This document shows, in pieces, positions 1-13,702 of a DNA stretch of 64,000 nt. Under the pieces are notes generated by a model. The model searched no databases. It was not told the DNA's origin and worked only from the letters and a program-made list of their open reading frames with translations. The number at the start of each line of letters is the position of its first letter. Position 1 is the first letter of the stretch. The translations under genes were made by a program, and so were the position numbers. Source of the stretch: Cryptomeria japonica (taxonomy: Eukaryota > Streptophyta > Pinopsida > Cupressales > Cupressaceae). The stretch is taken from the NCBI RefSeq assembly GCF_030272615.1, contig NC_081406.1, positions 219,657,497 through 219,721,496 of the forward strand. Reading direction: 5' to 3'.

Positions 1-1485
1 AGAGATAGAGATGGGGGAAGGAAGATGAGAGAGAGGAGAAAAAGAGAGACATGCATGTATAAAAACATATATACATAAATTATTATATAAATATATGTAT
101 ATTATAACTATAGATATGCATATATACATACATAAACACATATTATATATGCATGTATTACATGTGTGCAGTATATACTAAGGTTTACAAGCATACATTT
201 TGATGTCTTCATAACCTGTACGGGTTTTGTGAAACTCAAAATGATGTTTTTCATAACCCGTACGGGTTATGTAGAACTATGAATGGTACTTTTTGTTTTT
301 CAAAACCTGAGCAGGTTATCATGCACATCAGAACCCGTGCGGGTTTTGACTTGGTAAGAGGGTTGGAAAACGACCCTAAGGCTTGCAAACACATTTTCCC
401 TCCATTTTTGTCCCTTTTACACGTTTTTTCATCTTCCAACATGATTTCTCGACTTCATCATCATCAAGTTTACAAATGATCAAGTGGGTATCTCTAAAAT
501 TACCACCATAATCTCACACGTCTTCTCATCTTTCTGACCATATAAATTTTTGTATTTTTAGACAACCTTAGCATAGTAAACTTTAATTTTCTTTACCAGT
601 GCCTTGATAGTCCTCACAGACATATGTCTACTATTTTTTTTAATAACTTTTGATATACTTGACCAAATTCAAAATAAATTACATATTATTGTTCTACACT
701 AGATTCTATACAATTTTAAAAAAAAGTTTTCATTTTCGATTATTTTGATGCAAGTTATGCCTAGCGCATGAACAAGTACCAAATTTTTAGAATGCGGTCA
801 CTTCACAAAATCATAAAAAACAAAATACTTAACTAAAAATTACAAAAAATACACAACTTCTAGATATCAATATTACCTATCATCCTACCAAAGGGTTTTG
901 TAAAATAATTAAATCTAATTATATATTTTGTGTAGTGCATGAAAATATCTATGTTATGTTTTTCAGAAAAAACCAGGAACAATTTTTTGTGCAAGAGAGG
1001 TTTGACCCTCTTAATCTTATCCAATTTTTTAAAAAAATAAAAGTTTAGAAACTAGATTCAGAGTACTACAATTCTTATTGTTTTCTGAACTCCTAGTTTT
1101 GAGTGCGTGACCTTCGAATATCTCTTTGAAGTTCAGGTTTACCTGTTTTCAGAAAAGAAAAAAAAAAAAAAGTGGCCACTTATACCCCCCTTTTTGTTCA
1201 CCATCTTGGTGCACTTACGCTATTAATCATTTTTGACATTATATATTTATATTTTTCAATAATAGTAAGTTTTTAAAAAATATAATTATTTTTGACATTA
1301 TACATTTATATTTTTGATATGTTTATTTTTAATTCTTATGTATGGTTATATTATTTTTCTATAGTTCATGTTATTGTCTATTGTATATTGATTTAAATAA
1401 TTAATATTTTCACTTTAATTATATATACTATTATATTATTTTAATTTTATACATTTGGTAATTTACAATAATAAATATATATCAT
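1..1485. other. AT-rich intergenic sequence
   Basis: I see no gene here. The stretch is AT-rich with poly-A and poly-T runs and a short purine-rich GA start. The only structured part is a cluster of four palindromic motifs at 213-345, listed separately. Short open frames at 251-479 are accidental and show no family signature. Confidence 0.6.
213..345. repeat. Cluster of four AACCCGTACGGGTT-type palindromes
   Basis: Four 14-bp dyads share the form AACC-N6-GGTT: 213-226 (AACCTGTACGGGTT), 255-268 (AACCCGTACGGGTT), 304-317 (AACCTGAGCAGGTT) and 332-345 (AACCCGTGCGGGTT). The second extends to a perfect 20-bp palindrome at 252-271. Spacing is 42, 49 and 28 bp. The motifs are CpG-rich in an AT-rich background. 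They could be a transposon subterminal array or a protein-binding cluster; nothing next to them settles which. Confidence 0.6.
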
Positions 1486-3679
1486 ATGTTGCAAGAAACT
1501 AAATGGAGCAGGGAAGAAATTGATAGAAAGATGAAGGGCTAGAGGAAGTGGTTTGGGCAGTTTGAAGTTAAATGTGCATATGGGGGTGTTGGTATCATCT
1601 GGAACCCCTTAACTATTAAGGGATAAATTTTGGGGGAAGAGAAGAGTTGGTTGCATATAAAAGTTACACTCTTGCACAATAATGAACATTTTTCATCATA
1701 AATGTATATGGGCTAGTGGCCACTATAGATAAAAGGGAGTTGTGGTAGCATCTTTTGAGTAGATTGGAACTCAGTAGAAATGAGAAGGGCATTATTGCAA
1801 AGGACTTCAACACCACATTGAATGCATAAGAAAGGTGGGTGGGCTGTAGAGAACTACTGTGGTGTAGAGAGATTTTTAGAGCTTTGTGGACAGTAATCAA
1901 CTAATAGATATCATTCCAAAGAATGACATGTTCACATGGACCGATAGGAGGGATGGTTTCATAAATATAGTTGATAGGTTAGACAGATTTTTTATGTATG
2001 GGGATTGGAACTAGCAAGATACTCTCTAAGAAGCATCCATCTTACCACTATCTGGTTCGAATCATTTCCCTGTTCAGCTAATGCTAACCCCAGACCATCC
2101 TGTGGTAGGTATTCCCTTTAAATTCGAAGCCATGTGGACCAGAGATGCCAAGCTAATAGGGGTAATTGGTAAATGGTGGAATGAAATCAATCTGGGAAAC
2201 AATTCACACTTGTATAAATTAAGCAATAAGATAAAATACATCAAGACTAAACTCAAAGAATGGAATCAAGAGAATGTTAAGAATATTTTTGTTGAAAAGA
2301 GAAGAGTGGAAGCAGTTTTCGTGGCATTGAATGATAAATTTGTTCAAGAAGGTATGGGTAGTATGGACTTTCAAAGAGAAAAGGTATTGTTCAAGAAGAA
2401 CTCAACAAGATTTTGAAAAGAGAAGAGATTCACTGGAGGCAAAAATCCAAAGAAATTTGGTTGAAGGAAGGGGGTAGAAACACTAAATTATTTCACTGAA
2501 CTACAATAGCAAATAGAAATAGGAAAAGGATTTTAGAAATCGGGAAAATGGATGGAGGAATGGCCCAAAACATAGAAGAAGTCAGTAAAGAGGTAGTGAA
2601 CCTTGTAATCCATTTTACATAGAGACACTTAGATAAATAGGCATATTAGAAAATTCTGGACTCCATCCCATCAGTTATAACCGAAGAGCAGAACAAGGTT
2701 TTATTCCAAAAAATTGATCTAGAGGAATTCAAGAGAGCTACTTTCCAACTAAACCCAGACAAGGCTCCAGGTCCATATGGCTTTACTGTAGCCTTCTTCC
2801 TAATGTACATGAGACTTGGTTTGGGTCATTGAAGAATTAAGGAGGAAGATGACAATGTTGAGTGCCTTAAATCATACCATTTTGGATCTTATCTCGAAAA
2901 AGAGTTACCCACAAGAAATGGGAGATTTTAGACCCATTGCCTTATGCAACATGGTCTATAAGATTGTGACTAAAGTTATTGCAAATAGACTTAAACTGGT
3001 CCTCAACAACCTCATCTTAGATTAATAGAGTGCTTTTCCTTCTGGCAGGTCCATTATGGAAGGGATTATCACTACCCATGAAACATTGCATTCAGCAAGG
3101 AAATCTAGGGATGCTTGCATGATCCTGAAACTAGACATTCTAAAAGCCTATGACTTGGTGGGTAGGCAATTCTTATTAGAAGTCCTAGGAAAATTCAGCT
3201 TTGGCAACTATTGGATTAATTGGGTCAAGAGTTGTCTGGTGATGACCAAATTTTTAGTTCTAATCAATGGAGCAGTCCATGGTTTGTTTCCTTCTACTAG
3301 AGGCATCCAACAAGGAGATCCAATATCTCCCTCTCATCATTACCATGGTAGAAGCTCTCAGCAAAACAATTGGAAAATTGCACTAGGAAGGTTCATGGCA
3401 TGGGTTGAATGTGGCGACTGGAGTTGAACATACCACTCACCTTCAATTTGCAGATGGCACTATACTCTTTAGTGAATCTAGTAGGAGTGAAGCCTAGAAT
3501 AATCAAGACATGTCCTAATGAATACTGTATGGCATTAGGCTAGAGTATTAATTAGAAAAATTTAAAAGTGTTCTTCCTCAATACCCAACCCAAACTGCAA
3601 AGAGTATTATCTAGAATTCTAAATTTAAGAGTTGTCTACTTTCTAGGTGGATTTCTAGGTAGCCCTTTGTTTGTAGGAA
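1486..3679 (+). pseudogene. LINE (L1-type non-LTR retrotransposon) endonuclease-RT, 5' part
   Basis: This is a decayed non-LTR retrotransposon ORF2, readable by switching frames. The AP-endonuclease starts near 1488 with LQETK. It continues with KDFNTTLNA near 1800, FTWTDRRDG near 1935, RLDRF near 1980, and SNHFPV (family: SDH-P) near 2055. The linker with WWNE follows (2081-2416). Reverse transcriptase is seen as DFRPIALCNMVYK (2920-2965), AFPSGRSI, LDILKAYDL (3130-3160), GIQQGDPISP (3300-3332) and FADG (family: FADD) near 3450. Many stops and shifts rule out activity. The reading breaks at 3679-3684 where the Copia LTR begins and resumes at about 31129. Confidence 0.85.
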
Positions 3680-3684
3680 CTAAC

Positions 3685-5024
3685 TGTTAGCAACAACCAA
3701 GTAGGAAAAATGAGAGGGGAGGAGGGGGTTAATTAGTTTTCATTGGATTAAATAAATTAAGCACAATCTCAGATTTGATCAACTACAACAATAGTAAAGA
3801 TAAACACAATGATAGCACAACACACACCACTAAGAATTTGATGTGGAAAACTTGGTTAAGGGAAAAACCAACCTACCCACAATAAGATGATACTCTGTAG
3901 TAGTATGTGAAATATTACAATGGGGAATGCACATGTATTCAGGAACACTGCTTAGAGCTCATTGCTCAAAATTAATGACCCAGAAGGCTAAAACCCTCAG
4001 GGAAGTCTCATTTACTTACAAAGATATTTAGACAACAATTCGATTAAGATGAACTAAAAGAATAACATCTAGAAATGTTTGATGATAGTTTTGGTTAAGC
4101 ACAATTATGTGCTCTGCAACACACTTATCTAAATGATAAATTTGCTAAGATTGTACAAACAACTCTTTCAAATCTCATATAAATCCCAGACAGTCATAGA
4201 CACCCCAAATTACATGAATATAACATGCATATATACCAATCATCAACCTTGGCAACAAGGCTAGCTAAACCCATAACACCCAAATACAAAATTACATCAC
4301 CCAATACAAATATGAACCACTGCACTAATACAATGTCACAAATGACATATCATGGACCCAAACCAAATCCTCAAACACGCAAAACTACTAGAAGCTATGC
4401 CAAGATCATCTACAACATGCTATACCACCACAAATACCTCATGCCCATGAAGAACACCACCAGACCCAAAAGGTCATCAATAACTCACACAAAAATGAAT
4501 TCAGATCATCAAAACAAATCGAACATAATTAGGAAACACCAACAATCACATTATAACCATCTGCAATAGCTTCACCAACACCACTTATCAAAACCTTCAT
4601 TGATCAACTCAACTCAAGAACGCTCTAGAACAGATAACAACAACAACTTGGACAAGAAAGATAACTTGTGGAGCACCAAATCATGAACCATCTAAATTGA
4701 AGATACACATTAACATCCCAAACACTTCCCCAAAACCGCAACTCAAGATACAACCACATTGGAGCATAGCAGATTGAATACCATAACACTGTAACACTAA
4801 ACACTGAACACTAAAAAACCAATCCTCATACTGGAATCCATAACTCAATAAGATCATTACATAACATCATGAAATCCATACTAAATAAATTATCTCTAGT
4901 TGATTCAACAAATTCAACATGTAAACCAACCAGATCAACTCTCTGCAATCACTAGAACACCAAAACACAGGAATATGTTGACATCAATGACAACAACATA
5001 TCCTAGCAGCAACAATATCCAACA
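3685..5024 (-). repeat. Copia 1 3' LTR (1340 bp)
   Basis: Its plus-strand start TGTTAGCAACAACC and end ATATCCAACA match those of 29796-31123 over the full length with scattered substitutions. It lacks a short CACGGTGGG-type stretch near 3870 that the partner LTR keeps. The open frame at 4225-4569 lies inside the LTR and is not a gene. The internal side abuts a purine tract (on the minus strand), and the outer side abuts LINE sequence. Confidence 0.9.
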
Positions 5025-5038
5025 ATCTCCCCCTTTGG
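5025..5038 (-). other. Copia 1 polypurine tract
   Basis: On the minus strand the sequence just before the 3' LTR reads CCAAAGGGGGAGAT, a polypurine tract in the position expected to prime plus-strand DNA synthesis. Confidence 0.75.
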
Positions 5039-5354
5039 CATTGATGGAAACATATGAATGTGAAAAGTAATCAATGCAAAGAAAGAAATCAACTCTAGCA
5101 AACTCCCCCTAAGATCATGCTCATAAAAGATAGATCACTTTTTCACATGTATCTCTCTCCCCCTTTGACATCAATGCAAAAGTCTCAGAACATCTCCCTC
5201 TCAAAAATGAACAAATCAAGATTCTCTCTCCCTTAAACTCATAACCAACTGAACCACATATTGACTACTCCAATAGAGCAACAATACCAACTCATAAATC
5301 CAGATAAGAGGATAAGACTATGAAGTCCACCGGATTGATGCGACTCAATGCATC

Positions 5355-6414
5355 TCAGTTCTTATCAGGAGGGGCATAGACCCATAGCTTGTCTCTCAAA
5401 TAAACAAATATATCTATAGGCAAAGGCTTAGTAAAAATATCTGCAATATAATCCTTTGTAGATACATACTCCAGCTTAACTTCATCTTGACTAACTTTCT
5501 CCCTCAAGAAATGATACTTGATTGATATATGCTTAGTTTTAGAGTGCAGTACTGGATTCTTTGAAATATTAATAACACTTGAATTATAACAGTATATAAT
5601 AGTAGGCTCATCATAAACAACTCTGATATCTTTCAATATTTACTTCATCCAAACAACCTGTGTACAATTTCCAACAACAACAATATACTCAGCTTCAGTA
5701 GTAGATAAAGAAATAGAATCTTGTTTCTTACCTGCCCATGACACAAGTTTCTTTCTAAAAAAGAATGCACCACTAGAGGTACTCTTCCGGTCATCAACAT
5801 CACCTACTTAATCAACATCAGTATAAGCACATAACATGAAATCATCATTTTTTGGATACCAAAGGCCATAATCAATTGCCCCTTTCAAGTATCTTAATAT
5901 CCTCTTAACAACAACAACATGAGTCTCTTTCAGATCATCTTGGAATCTAGCACAAAGACATACAACATGAATAATATCAAGTCTAGTCTATGTCAAGTAG
6001 AGCAGTTCACCAACCATAGATTTGTATAAGGTCTTATTAACCTTTGAAGATTCATCATTCTTAGACAACTTGCAACTAGTCACCATAGGGGTTCCAACCA
6101 GCTTAGAATCAACTAACCCAAATTTATTCAGTAGTTCTTTTACATATTTAGATTGAGAAATGAAAATACCTTTACCGATCTGAGAAATTTGTAGTCCTAA
6201 GAAAAATTTCATCTCACCTATCATAGACATCTCAAATTCTTTATGCATATCTTCAACAAACTTCATACTCAAATCACCATCTCCTCCAAAAAAAATATCA
6301 TCAACAAAGACCTCAACAATCAAAATATTATCGTTATCAATCTTGAAATACAAGTTACTATCAGCAGTACCTTTGCTAAATCCCAAATTCATCAAATACC
6401 TTCCCAATCTAGCA
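5355..6414 (-). pseudogene. Copia 1 RT C-terminal part and RNase H
   Basis: Reading down the minus strand from the CACTA insertion, the frame gives YARLGRYLMNLGFSKG, the catalytic FVDDIFFGG near 6290, SKYVKELLNKFGL and MVGELLYLT (to about 5988). RNase H follows, with SSVINISKNPVLHSKTKH and IADIFTKPLP (5636-5355). Frames break between 5988 and 5640, so the polyprotein is dead. The first codons join those ending at 27200 on the far side of the CACTA: R-A-stop-Y on one side and Y-A-R-L-G on the other. The usual Trp codon TGG has become TAG. Confidence 0.88.
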
Positions 6415-6445
6415 TACCAATAATACATTTGGACTAGATTTCTGA
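6415..6445 (+). repeat. CACTA left target duplication and terminal repeat
   Basis: The TAC duplication (6415-6417) is followed by CAATAATACATTTGGAC. ATACATTTGGA is shared with the inverted right end, where it reads GTACATTTGGA. The first C of the CACTA signature is kept and the internal C is lost (CAATA). Confidence 0.85.
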
Positions 6446-6449
6446 TTGA

Positions 6450-6640
6450 GGTTTCCGACAGAGAAGGTATATTGTGACCAAATTTGATTTTTTTTGAAAA
6501 AATGCCCGAATTCATCGTAATTCCGACGGGAATTTTCCATTTGGTTTCGACGAAGAAGGCATTAGCAATGAAAATTTTCTTTTTTTCAAAAAAGTGCTCG
6601 AGTTCGTCGTAATTCTGATGACAATGACCATTACTTTAAA
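6450..6640. repeat. CACTA left subterminal repeats, CpG-rich
   Basis: A direct repeat with a 90-bp period is visible: AAATGCCCGAATTCATCGTA (from 6501) and AAAGTGCTCGAGTTCGTCGT (from 6591), each after a T-run and A-run. Further CGAC/GTCG motifs sit at 6454, 6523 and 6549. Clustered short subterminal motifs are typical transposase-binding sites of CACTA elements; that role is inferred. Confidence 0.6.
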
Positions 6641-6659
6641 AAAAAGAAGAGGGCAATTC

Positions 6660-9600
6660 ATTTATGCATTGCAATCCCACGTAGGCATCTGTGATGACTT
6701 CAACCCCCAACAACATCAAACCCATGTCGAAGGCATTTGTGCATTGCTTGCAATCCCGCACATGAAGTAGATTCTTCACCTTAATTTTATGTTGCAAAAA
6801 ATATACCATTCAAGAGATTCTACAACTTTTTCTTGCTTTTATACATGCTAGCTATGCCTGCATTCTTGTGGGATATTGACCGATTGTGGAAGCAACTCTT
6901 CGAGTATGAGAGATTCCTTTTTTATGCAAAAGATGTTAGGAAATGAGACATGTGGTGGTTAATTGCCCTAGTTTTTAATACAAATTGGTCAATCTTGTAT
7001 TCATATTGATTATCCAATCTCAAGTCGGATGGCTCCTAGTCAAAGGTGTGGTTCCCTGAATGTGTAATACCCTATAGGAACCCAACCATAGAACTGTGAT
7101 TGAGGAGTGAGCATTCAATTTTGTCGTAGCAATCCCTTCCTCCCGTATACATGTTGATTGATCACTATTGTACGAGCTAATATATAGGCCAGTGTCTGCC
7201 TCTGGCTATTGAATCAATGGAGATCAAACCAACGAACAAGAAAACAATGGGAATGAATATTATTCAAGTGATTTGCAACCTTCATTCAGTGTTGTTTGGG
7301 CAAGCCTTTCTTTCTCTTGCCAGCCAGCCTAGCACACCCGACCTAGAAGCCCTAGGGAGATATAATTATGTTTGGTTCAGCACAATCCTAACCTAGAAGG
7401 GGTGGACTAAAAATCTCCAACCACACAACTTATCACTTTGTAATTAACATACAGTATAAAGCTAGTCTATATGACCCCCGAACCATTTTCTTACTGTGTT
7501 GGGTTACCCTAGTTTAGGGTATTGGCAGTTTTTACTAAATCTTCTCTATTTTAGGGTATTGGCAACTATCTCTCCTTTTGCATAGTTTTAGGTGGCATAC
7601 AAAGTCATTGCCTTCTTTGGCTTCCTTGTAGCCTCAACCTCAATGATCATCTTTTGCAAACTTACTTTCTTCAATACTCTCTTCTTTATCCTTTCAAAGT
7701 TGAATTGTAGCCACTTAGGAACATCTAAATTCTCATCACTTTGGATGGATGGGTTCATGGTAGTTACAACCTACTTTGGCCTTTGTTCTTCATCTTGTTT
7801 CTTGTGCACTTAGTTTAAATTTTTTGGAGGAGTCATCTTGGGGGTGGGGACCTAGATAGATCCTCTTTTTCTTGTTCTCCATGCTTCTTTGAATCCATAT
7901 TCTAAGTTCCTTTTGACTTATATTTCATTTTCATGAGTCAACTTATAGTTCTTAATTTAGTTATAGGCTAGTATCTTGTGTGTTGATTGTACCTCTTAGT
8001 TTGACAAGGTTTTGGGTGGAATTTAATCTCTAATTTTGAGGAAAATTTTTCCCTATAAATGTAATTTCAAAATTCATTTTGAGGGTCTGATAATTGATTA
8101 TTTAAGGTCCAAGTTTAGTAACACTCATTAGTGTGTTTTCTTTCAAAAGACATTTAGCAATAGGATGTAGATTGAATACTTGTGCTTTGCTATTATATTT
8201 TGAAGAATTAATGGAAATGAAGTTCATAGTTTGCAACGGTATTGGTAGTCTTTTTTGATTGCTTGGTATTCTTTTATTTCTTTCATTTTCCTTAGTCCTG
8301 AAATAATATTTACATTTATGAAACATCTTCTTTGTTATAATCAATTTGTGCATCTTTCATGGTTATTGAGGTTAATAAGGAACATGTGAATGAATACTAG
8401 TAGTTGTTCTAGAGCTTTCCTTGGTCTCATTTTCATGTTAGAATTGGCAATTTTGGCATGATAAATTATTTACATACAAGGTTATTTCTAGATTTTGTTG
8501 ATTATGTGGATTTAGGTAATACTAATGATTCATTTTCTCGTAGCCTTGTTCTATCTTTTGCAATTTATTTTAAGCTTTTACCTTAGGCAGATTTAGAAAT
8601 TGACATTTCAACTTGATTAGTGACATTTTCCCCTTGAACAACTTGATTAGGAAATGATAAATTCTAAAGGTAAGCTAGCTTAACTCAAGGGACTGAGATG
8701 GTATCCTACCATGAAAGATGATAGTTCTAAGCAAAAGACTACCTAGTGATATGAAAGTTGATGCAAGATAGTAAGGACAACAAGGAAATTTATTTTGAAC
8801 TTTGACAATTTTGAATCTTTGGGTGGAAGTTTGAATGGATTGATAGCATAAAGGCATGCTGATGCAGAGAATCCAATAAACTCAACCAACAAGAGAGATA
8901 TTTATCCCAACTCACCTATTCAATTAGGTGTCAACCCTTCACTTACTCGCAAGACCCCTCACAAGGCCACAAGTTACTCAAAAGGATTCAATGCCCCAAA
9001 ACACACCCATACTCACCAACCCTCACACTTAAATAGGACAAATAAACATGTCTAAGTCACAATCCAACTCTCCAACATTCAATCACCACCAACACCCTCA
9101 ACCCTTATTCACACAAATCCTCCTTCAACTGGGTGTTCTAATCCCCCCTGGTACTCAACTCACAAAATGTGCTAGATATCCAAAAAACAATGTACTTTCA
9201 AATACTCTTACAAGAACCACTAAACATATACCACCATGGGTCTTTACCCTCCCAACCACCCAAAGGTCAAAGGAAGATTCACTGCTGCAACACTCAGTTT
9301 TTGTGACAATATCAAGCACTTAGGATAGTCACTCCTTTTATGAAAGTATCAAGATCAGATTGATATTGGACTGGGTAATAATGGAACCTCCAACAATGTA
9401 TTTCTCATTTCAAATAATAAAGAGAATATAGGGCTGCATCTATGAAGAAAAAAATGTTGGAAAAGACTATTTTCAACTACTTAGCTGCCGGAGTGGTTTT
9501 TGAGGTGTATTCAAAGCTTTTACTCCTTTTGTTGCATTTTCACTTGAAATATGGATGAATTGGCTTTGTAAGCTCCTAGATACTTGGTACATGTTCTAAT

Positions 9601-12600
9601 CGAGTTAAAAGAATCTCAAGACTACCCTATAGTCATGCTCTACCTTATCCAGCTACTCAATTAGCTTCCCAAACTTATAGGACATATGGTTTTATTCCTT
9701 ACTTTGAGTTGAAATTGTCTTGGGTTAGATATAACTAAAATAAGCCATTCCTTCAACTACTTCAAAAATCGTCAAAAAGACTTCATACTACTATCTACAT
9801 GGTTTTCTATCCTTAAGAAGTCTAATTTATGCAAGTGAACAAACACCTAAGAGGCCATAGCTACTCCTTTTGACTTGGTAATATTCATGGTTTTTCTTTG
9901 TCTATTTAACTTCATTCCTTGCATCTTACACACTATCTTGTAGCATACTTTGTTTTCTTTTTTAGTGAATTTCATTTAGTGGACTATTGTGCATCTTTAA
10001 AATCATTTGACAACTTCAGGAAATGGTTTTCCTTCTTTATTACTTGACTATATCATTTAATATGCATGGATGGCATTATCATTTAATTTTCAAGATGGAC
10101 CTTATATGGATGGTCCTTGCACCTTTTCAAATTGAACTTTTGCAAAAGTCCAAATTTGGAGAGGGAATTCCTACTATTTGCGAATCCACCATTCATCTTT
10201 CAAATTTTAGGTCCAATTTCCATGAATAAGGGTTCCCAAGACCCTAGTCCTATAAAAATGAGCCATGAGGAACATCATGAATAAGGGAATGAACCAAATT
10301 TATGGAAACATTGTCAAACCTAAGTACAATTAGGCATAAATAAGGCACAACCACTTAAATTGAGTCCAAAATTAGTGTATATTTTTAAAGAGATACAACT
10401 TATGATGCAATATTTAGCCCCCTCTTAGCAAGAGTATGAAATTATGCTCATTTACTCTTTGGAAAATATGGAGAAACCAAATATTCTTTCACCAAGATAT
10501 TGAAGAGTCAATATGTCTACAAGTTGTGAAAGGTGTTAGGTCCCAAGACTTATGAAAGGGCAGTACAAAGTGAGTAATATGAGTAACATTGGTGACACAC
10601 ATGGAGCATGCAAAACACAAAGTTATGACATTTAGAACTAGTAAGATTCATATTCTCACTAGGAACCATATCAAGAAGACAAGGCATAGATCTAGGACTA
10701 GTAAGATCCTTATATAGTTACTAGGAGTCATGTCAAGAAAACATAAAATCATGATACCCAAGTTAGTAAGATCCTCTAATACTTAGTCATAGATCGCATT
10801 CTAACAACAAATAGAGACCTAATTGTGAAAGTTTGAGGTCCATTGGGAAAAAAGTTGTCATATTGCCATGACAACTTTTGCATTTCTTTTAGAAACTTCT
10901 TAAAAATATGGTTGGAAAGTTAGTTTATGGTGGTTTGAGGTTGTAACACACTTGGATGGGAATAAATAGGCCTTTGGCATGCCATCCAAGAGTTTTGCTT
11001 AGTGAAATTTGGGTTTTATGTGCATTTTTCATGCTATGTATCATATCATGCTTGATGATAGACCATTTTTCATGCTATGTATCATATCAGGGAAGAATTT
11101 GGTGGGAAGACCAAGTGATTAGTATTTTGAAGTGGTTGATGATAGAGAGAGGGGTGAGGGGACCCTATGCAACCTTCAGAAGGGTTTGTCGATCAAAACC
11201 AAATGAAATAGATTAAATTTCTATGACTGTCCTAAGGGTATTTGATTGTCATAGTCAAATTGATGTAGAATTGGTAGAGGTATGGTGGTATAAGACAATG
11301 CCCAAATAGGTATAGATGACTTTGTAAAATATAAGGGAAATATAAGGTAGCAAATGATAGATCCCCTTAAGCCTACAAACACCCCAAATGGTTCAAATGG
11401 GCCAATTATGAAACAAGACCTTCCCAAATGAAAATGATGGTTTAAAAGGTGTAATTAGGTCTATTATGAAAGGTTCAAACTATTTTTGGCCTTTTTCTCA
11501 ATACCCAAATGCCCAAACCCCAATTTCCTCCTACTAGCCCTAGAGCCCCTATTAGCCCTACAACGAGAGAAATTTAATGATAACTCTACAAACTTCCAAG
11601 AAACAAGAAAAATAAAATAGATTTTTGGATACCCTTTTGGATTTTCTATGACATAGTCAGAGAATTTAGCAAGTTGTTTTGGAAAGTATCTACTATTTTT
11701 AGACTGTCCTTTGTTTTCAAGCAACTAGAACAGTGGATTAACAAAGCAACTACAAGAAATATTACTTCTGGGTACTTCTAACCTTAAAATAGTCATTATA
11801 AATATCAAATGATGAAGGAATTCATAATCAATTTTAGTTTGTGAGGTCTCTAACCCCAAAAGCCCCAAATTTTCATCAAAAAGCCCTAAAATCTAGGGTT
11901 TCTCGAATCTCCCATATCCACTCACTCTTGGATCAAATTGGTTTTTGATTCACCTTTAGATAGGTGTTTTACCAATTTCCAAATCATAAAAAACTACCCC
12001 TCATGTAGGTAGATCTCTCCAACCTTCACCATACCGAGCCTCTTCACTAGGCTTCTCACTCCTTCGAATGGTGATCATCTGCACTAAACCCCTCAATTGT
12101 ACATTTTATTTGTTAGAATGTATTATAAAATAGTCATCCCATGAGAAACATGGTTCAAAATTCATGGAATGACCTCATGATTGAATTTTGTCAAAGCTAC
12201 CAAAGGAAAATACTCAAAAAGTTATGACAACCAGCCCTATAACATAATTTCAGAATGAATAATGAACTCAAATCATCCATAGAGGTGTGGAATGTTGATA
12301 AAAGTTAATTACAATTTTAGGGCATGAAAAAATTTAAAGTAAACCTTCACAAAGAATAGAAAATATGAGAAATTACTCCAAAATTCTGAATTTTCATTGA
12401 GTTTCTACAACAGTCTGTACTCCTTGGCATTCAATCTGCCTTACAAAGCATGTCTATGGCTTTAAATAGGCTCTCCAAGTTTTTTCAACCACCATATGGT
12501 TGGTTACAAAGTTTATTTAACACTAAATTAAAACTTGCTTTTCCCTCCTAATTCTTCCTAACCGTTGGAACTTGAGAATTTGAATTTTACATTTTTCGCA

Positions 12601-13690
12601 AATGTTTGACAACTTTTTGAATAAAACCTACAATTTTGGATTTTCATCCTTATTGGCATATTTGATGAATCTAAACCCTAATAAATCCATTTTTGGGTGT
12701 TTTGACCCAATATCCAACATTTGACAACATTTTACAACTTTCAGGACAATTTGACAACTTTTGCATTTTTTTCATTTCAAAAGCCATTATTGGCTTTAGG
12801 ATCTCATAATTGATTTTATTGAATTTGTTTGATGTTGGACACTCCTCCTTGGTCTCAAAGGTCTTCAAATTTAAATTTTTTTTCCTTGGTGCACCTGCAC
12901 CACAAATACCTTGTTGTGGTTTCAAAGGGTGGAAAAAGAATAAGCATTTGATTTACCATCCTAATAGACCATCCATCATAACAATTATTACCAATATTGA
13001 TGTGTGCATTGAAAACAATGTTCTAGAGGAAGGCTCTTTCTATTGTAATACCAAGTGAGTGTTCATAGACCTTCTGTAGGGTTCTCCTAGCCTAGAGTTA
13101 GGAGTTCGAAGCCTACATACATTGATTCGGCCTTGTGGCCATCAATGAGTGCTCACCCAATAGGACAAGTCTTGAGACTGACAATTTTGGAAGTGTGGAA
13201 TTGTTGAGAGCCAACACTTATGTGTGAACCTCGTCTTCACGTATTATGATTAGTTGCCATATTGATACTTGATCCTATCCTCATGGTGTTGGCTCAATTC
13301 ATATTAGTGTGTTTTGTTGAAGAAACATGATGTGAGAAGTTTAATGCAGAGGCAAGGGTAGAACTCAGTATTTTATATTAGGACAACAACCACATTGATT
13401 AGGCAAGTCAGATAAGGTCTCTCCAATGTTTAGGATACTGAATTCACATTAGACACTCATGGATTACCCCAATTAGACATCAGTCAACTTAATATCTTAT
13501 ACAAGGATCGCATACCACAAAGCCATTAGATATGTTTTGAGATGAAAAAGATGAGTTAAATGGTTTTGGTTCAATGATGATAATTTGTATTTTCAAGTAA
13601 TTTGATTCAGTATATTATACTGAAATGTGATTTCATAACTAATATTTCAACTTCTATATAACTAGTTCTATAGCCCAATTTTCTTGCCTG
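6660..13690. other. Left non-coding part of the CACTA element
   Basis: No intact gene is recognised in these 7 kb. A weak minus-strand coding-like stretch at about 7900-7560 starts MDSKKHGEQEKEDLSRSPPP and, after a shift, contains WLQFNFERIKKRVLKK. It has stops and no family match I can name. A degenerate three-copy repeat of about 63 bp around ACTAGTAAGATCC lies at 10633-10780. The rest is AT-rich, with open frames such as 8102-8353, 9048-9323 and 11464-11724 that look accidental. Additional old insertions are possible but show no clear ends. Confidence 0.5.
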
Positions 13691-13702
13691 TGAAGAAAGA
13701 CC

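Noticed and set aside
4225-4569. 114-residue Thr/Asn/Lys-rich open frame
   Set aside because: It lies inside the Copia 1 LTR; the homologous part of the other LTR does not keep the frame.
13050-13130. tRNA or SINE signal (GAGTTCGAAGCC resembles a B box)
   Set aside because: No A box at a proper distance and no tRNA fold by eye; the match to one box alone is too weak.
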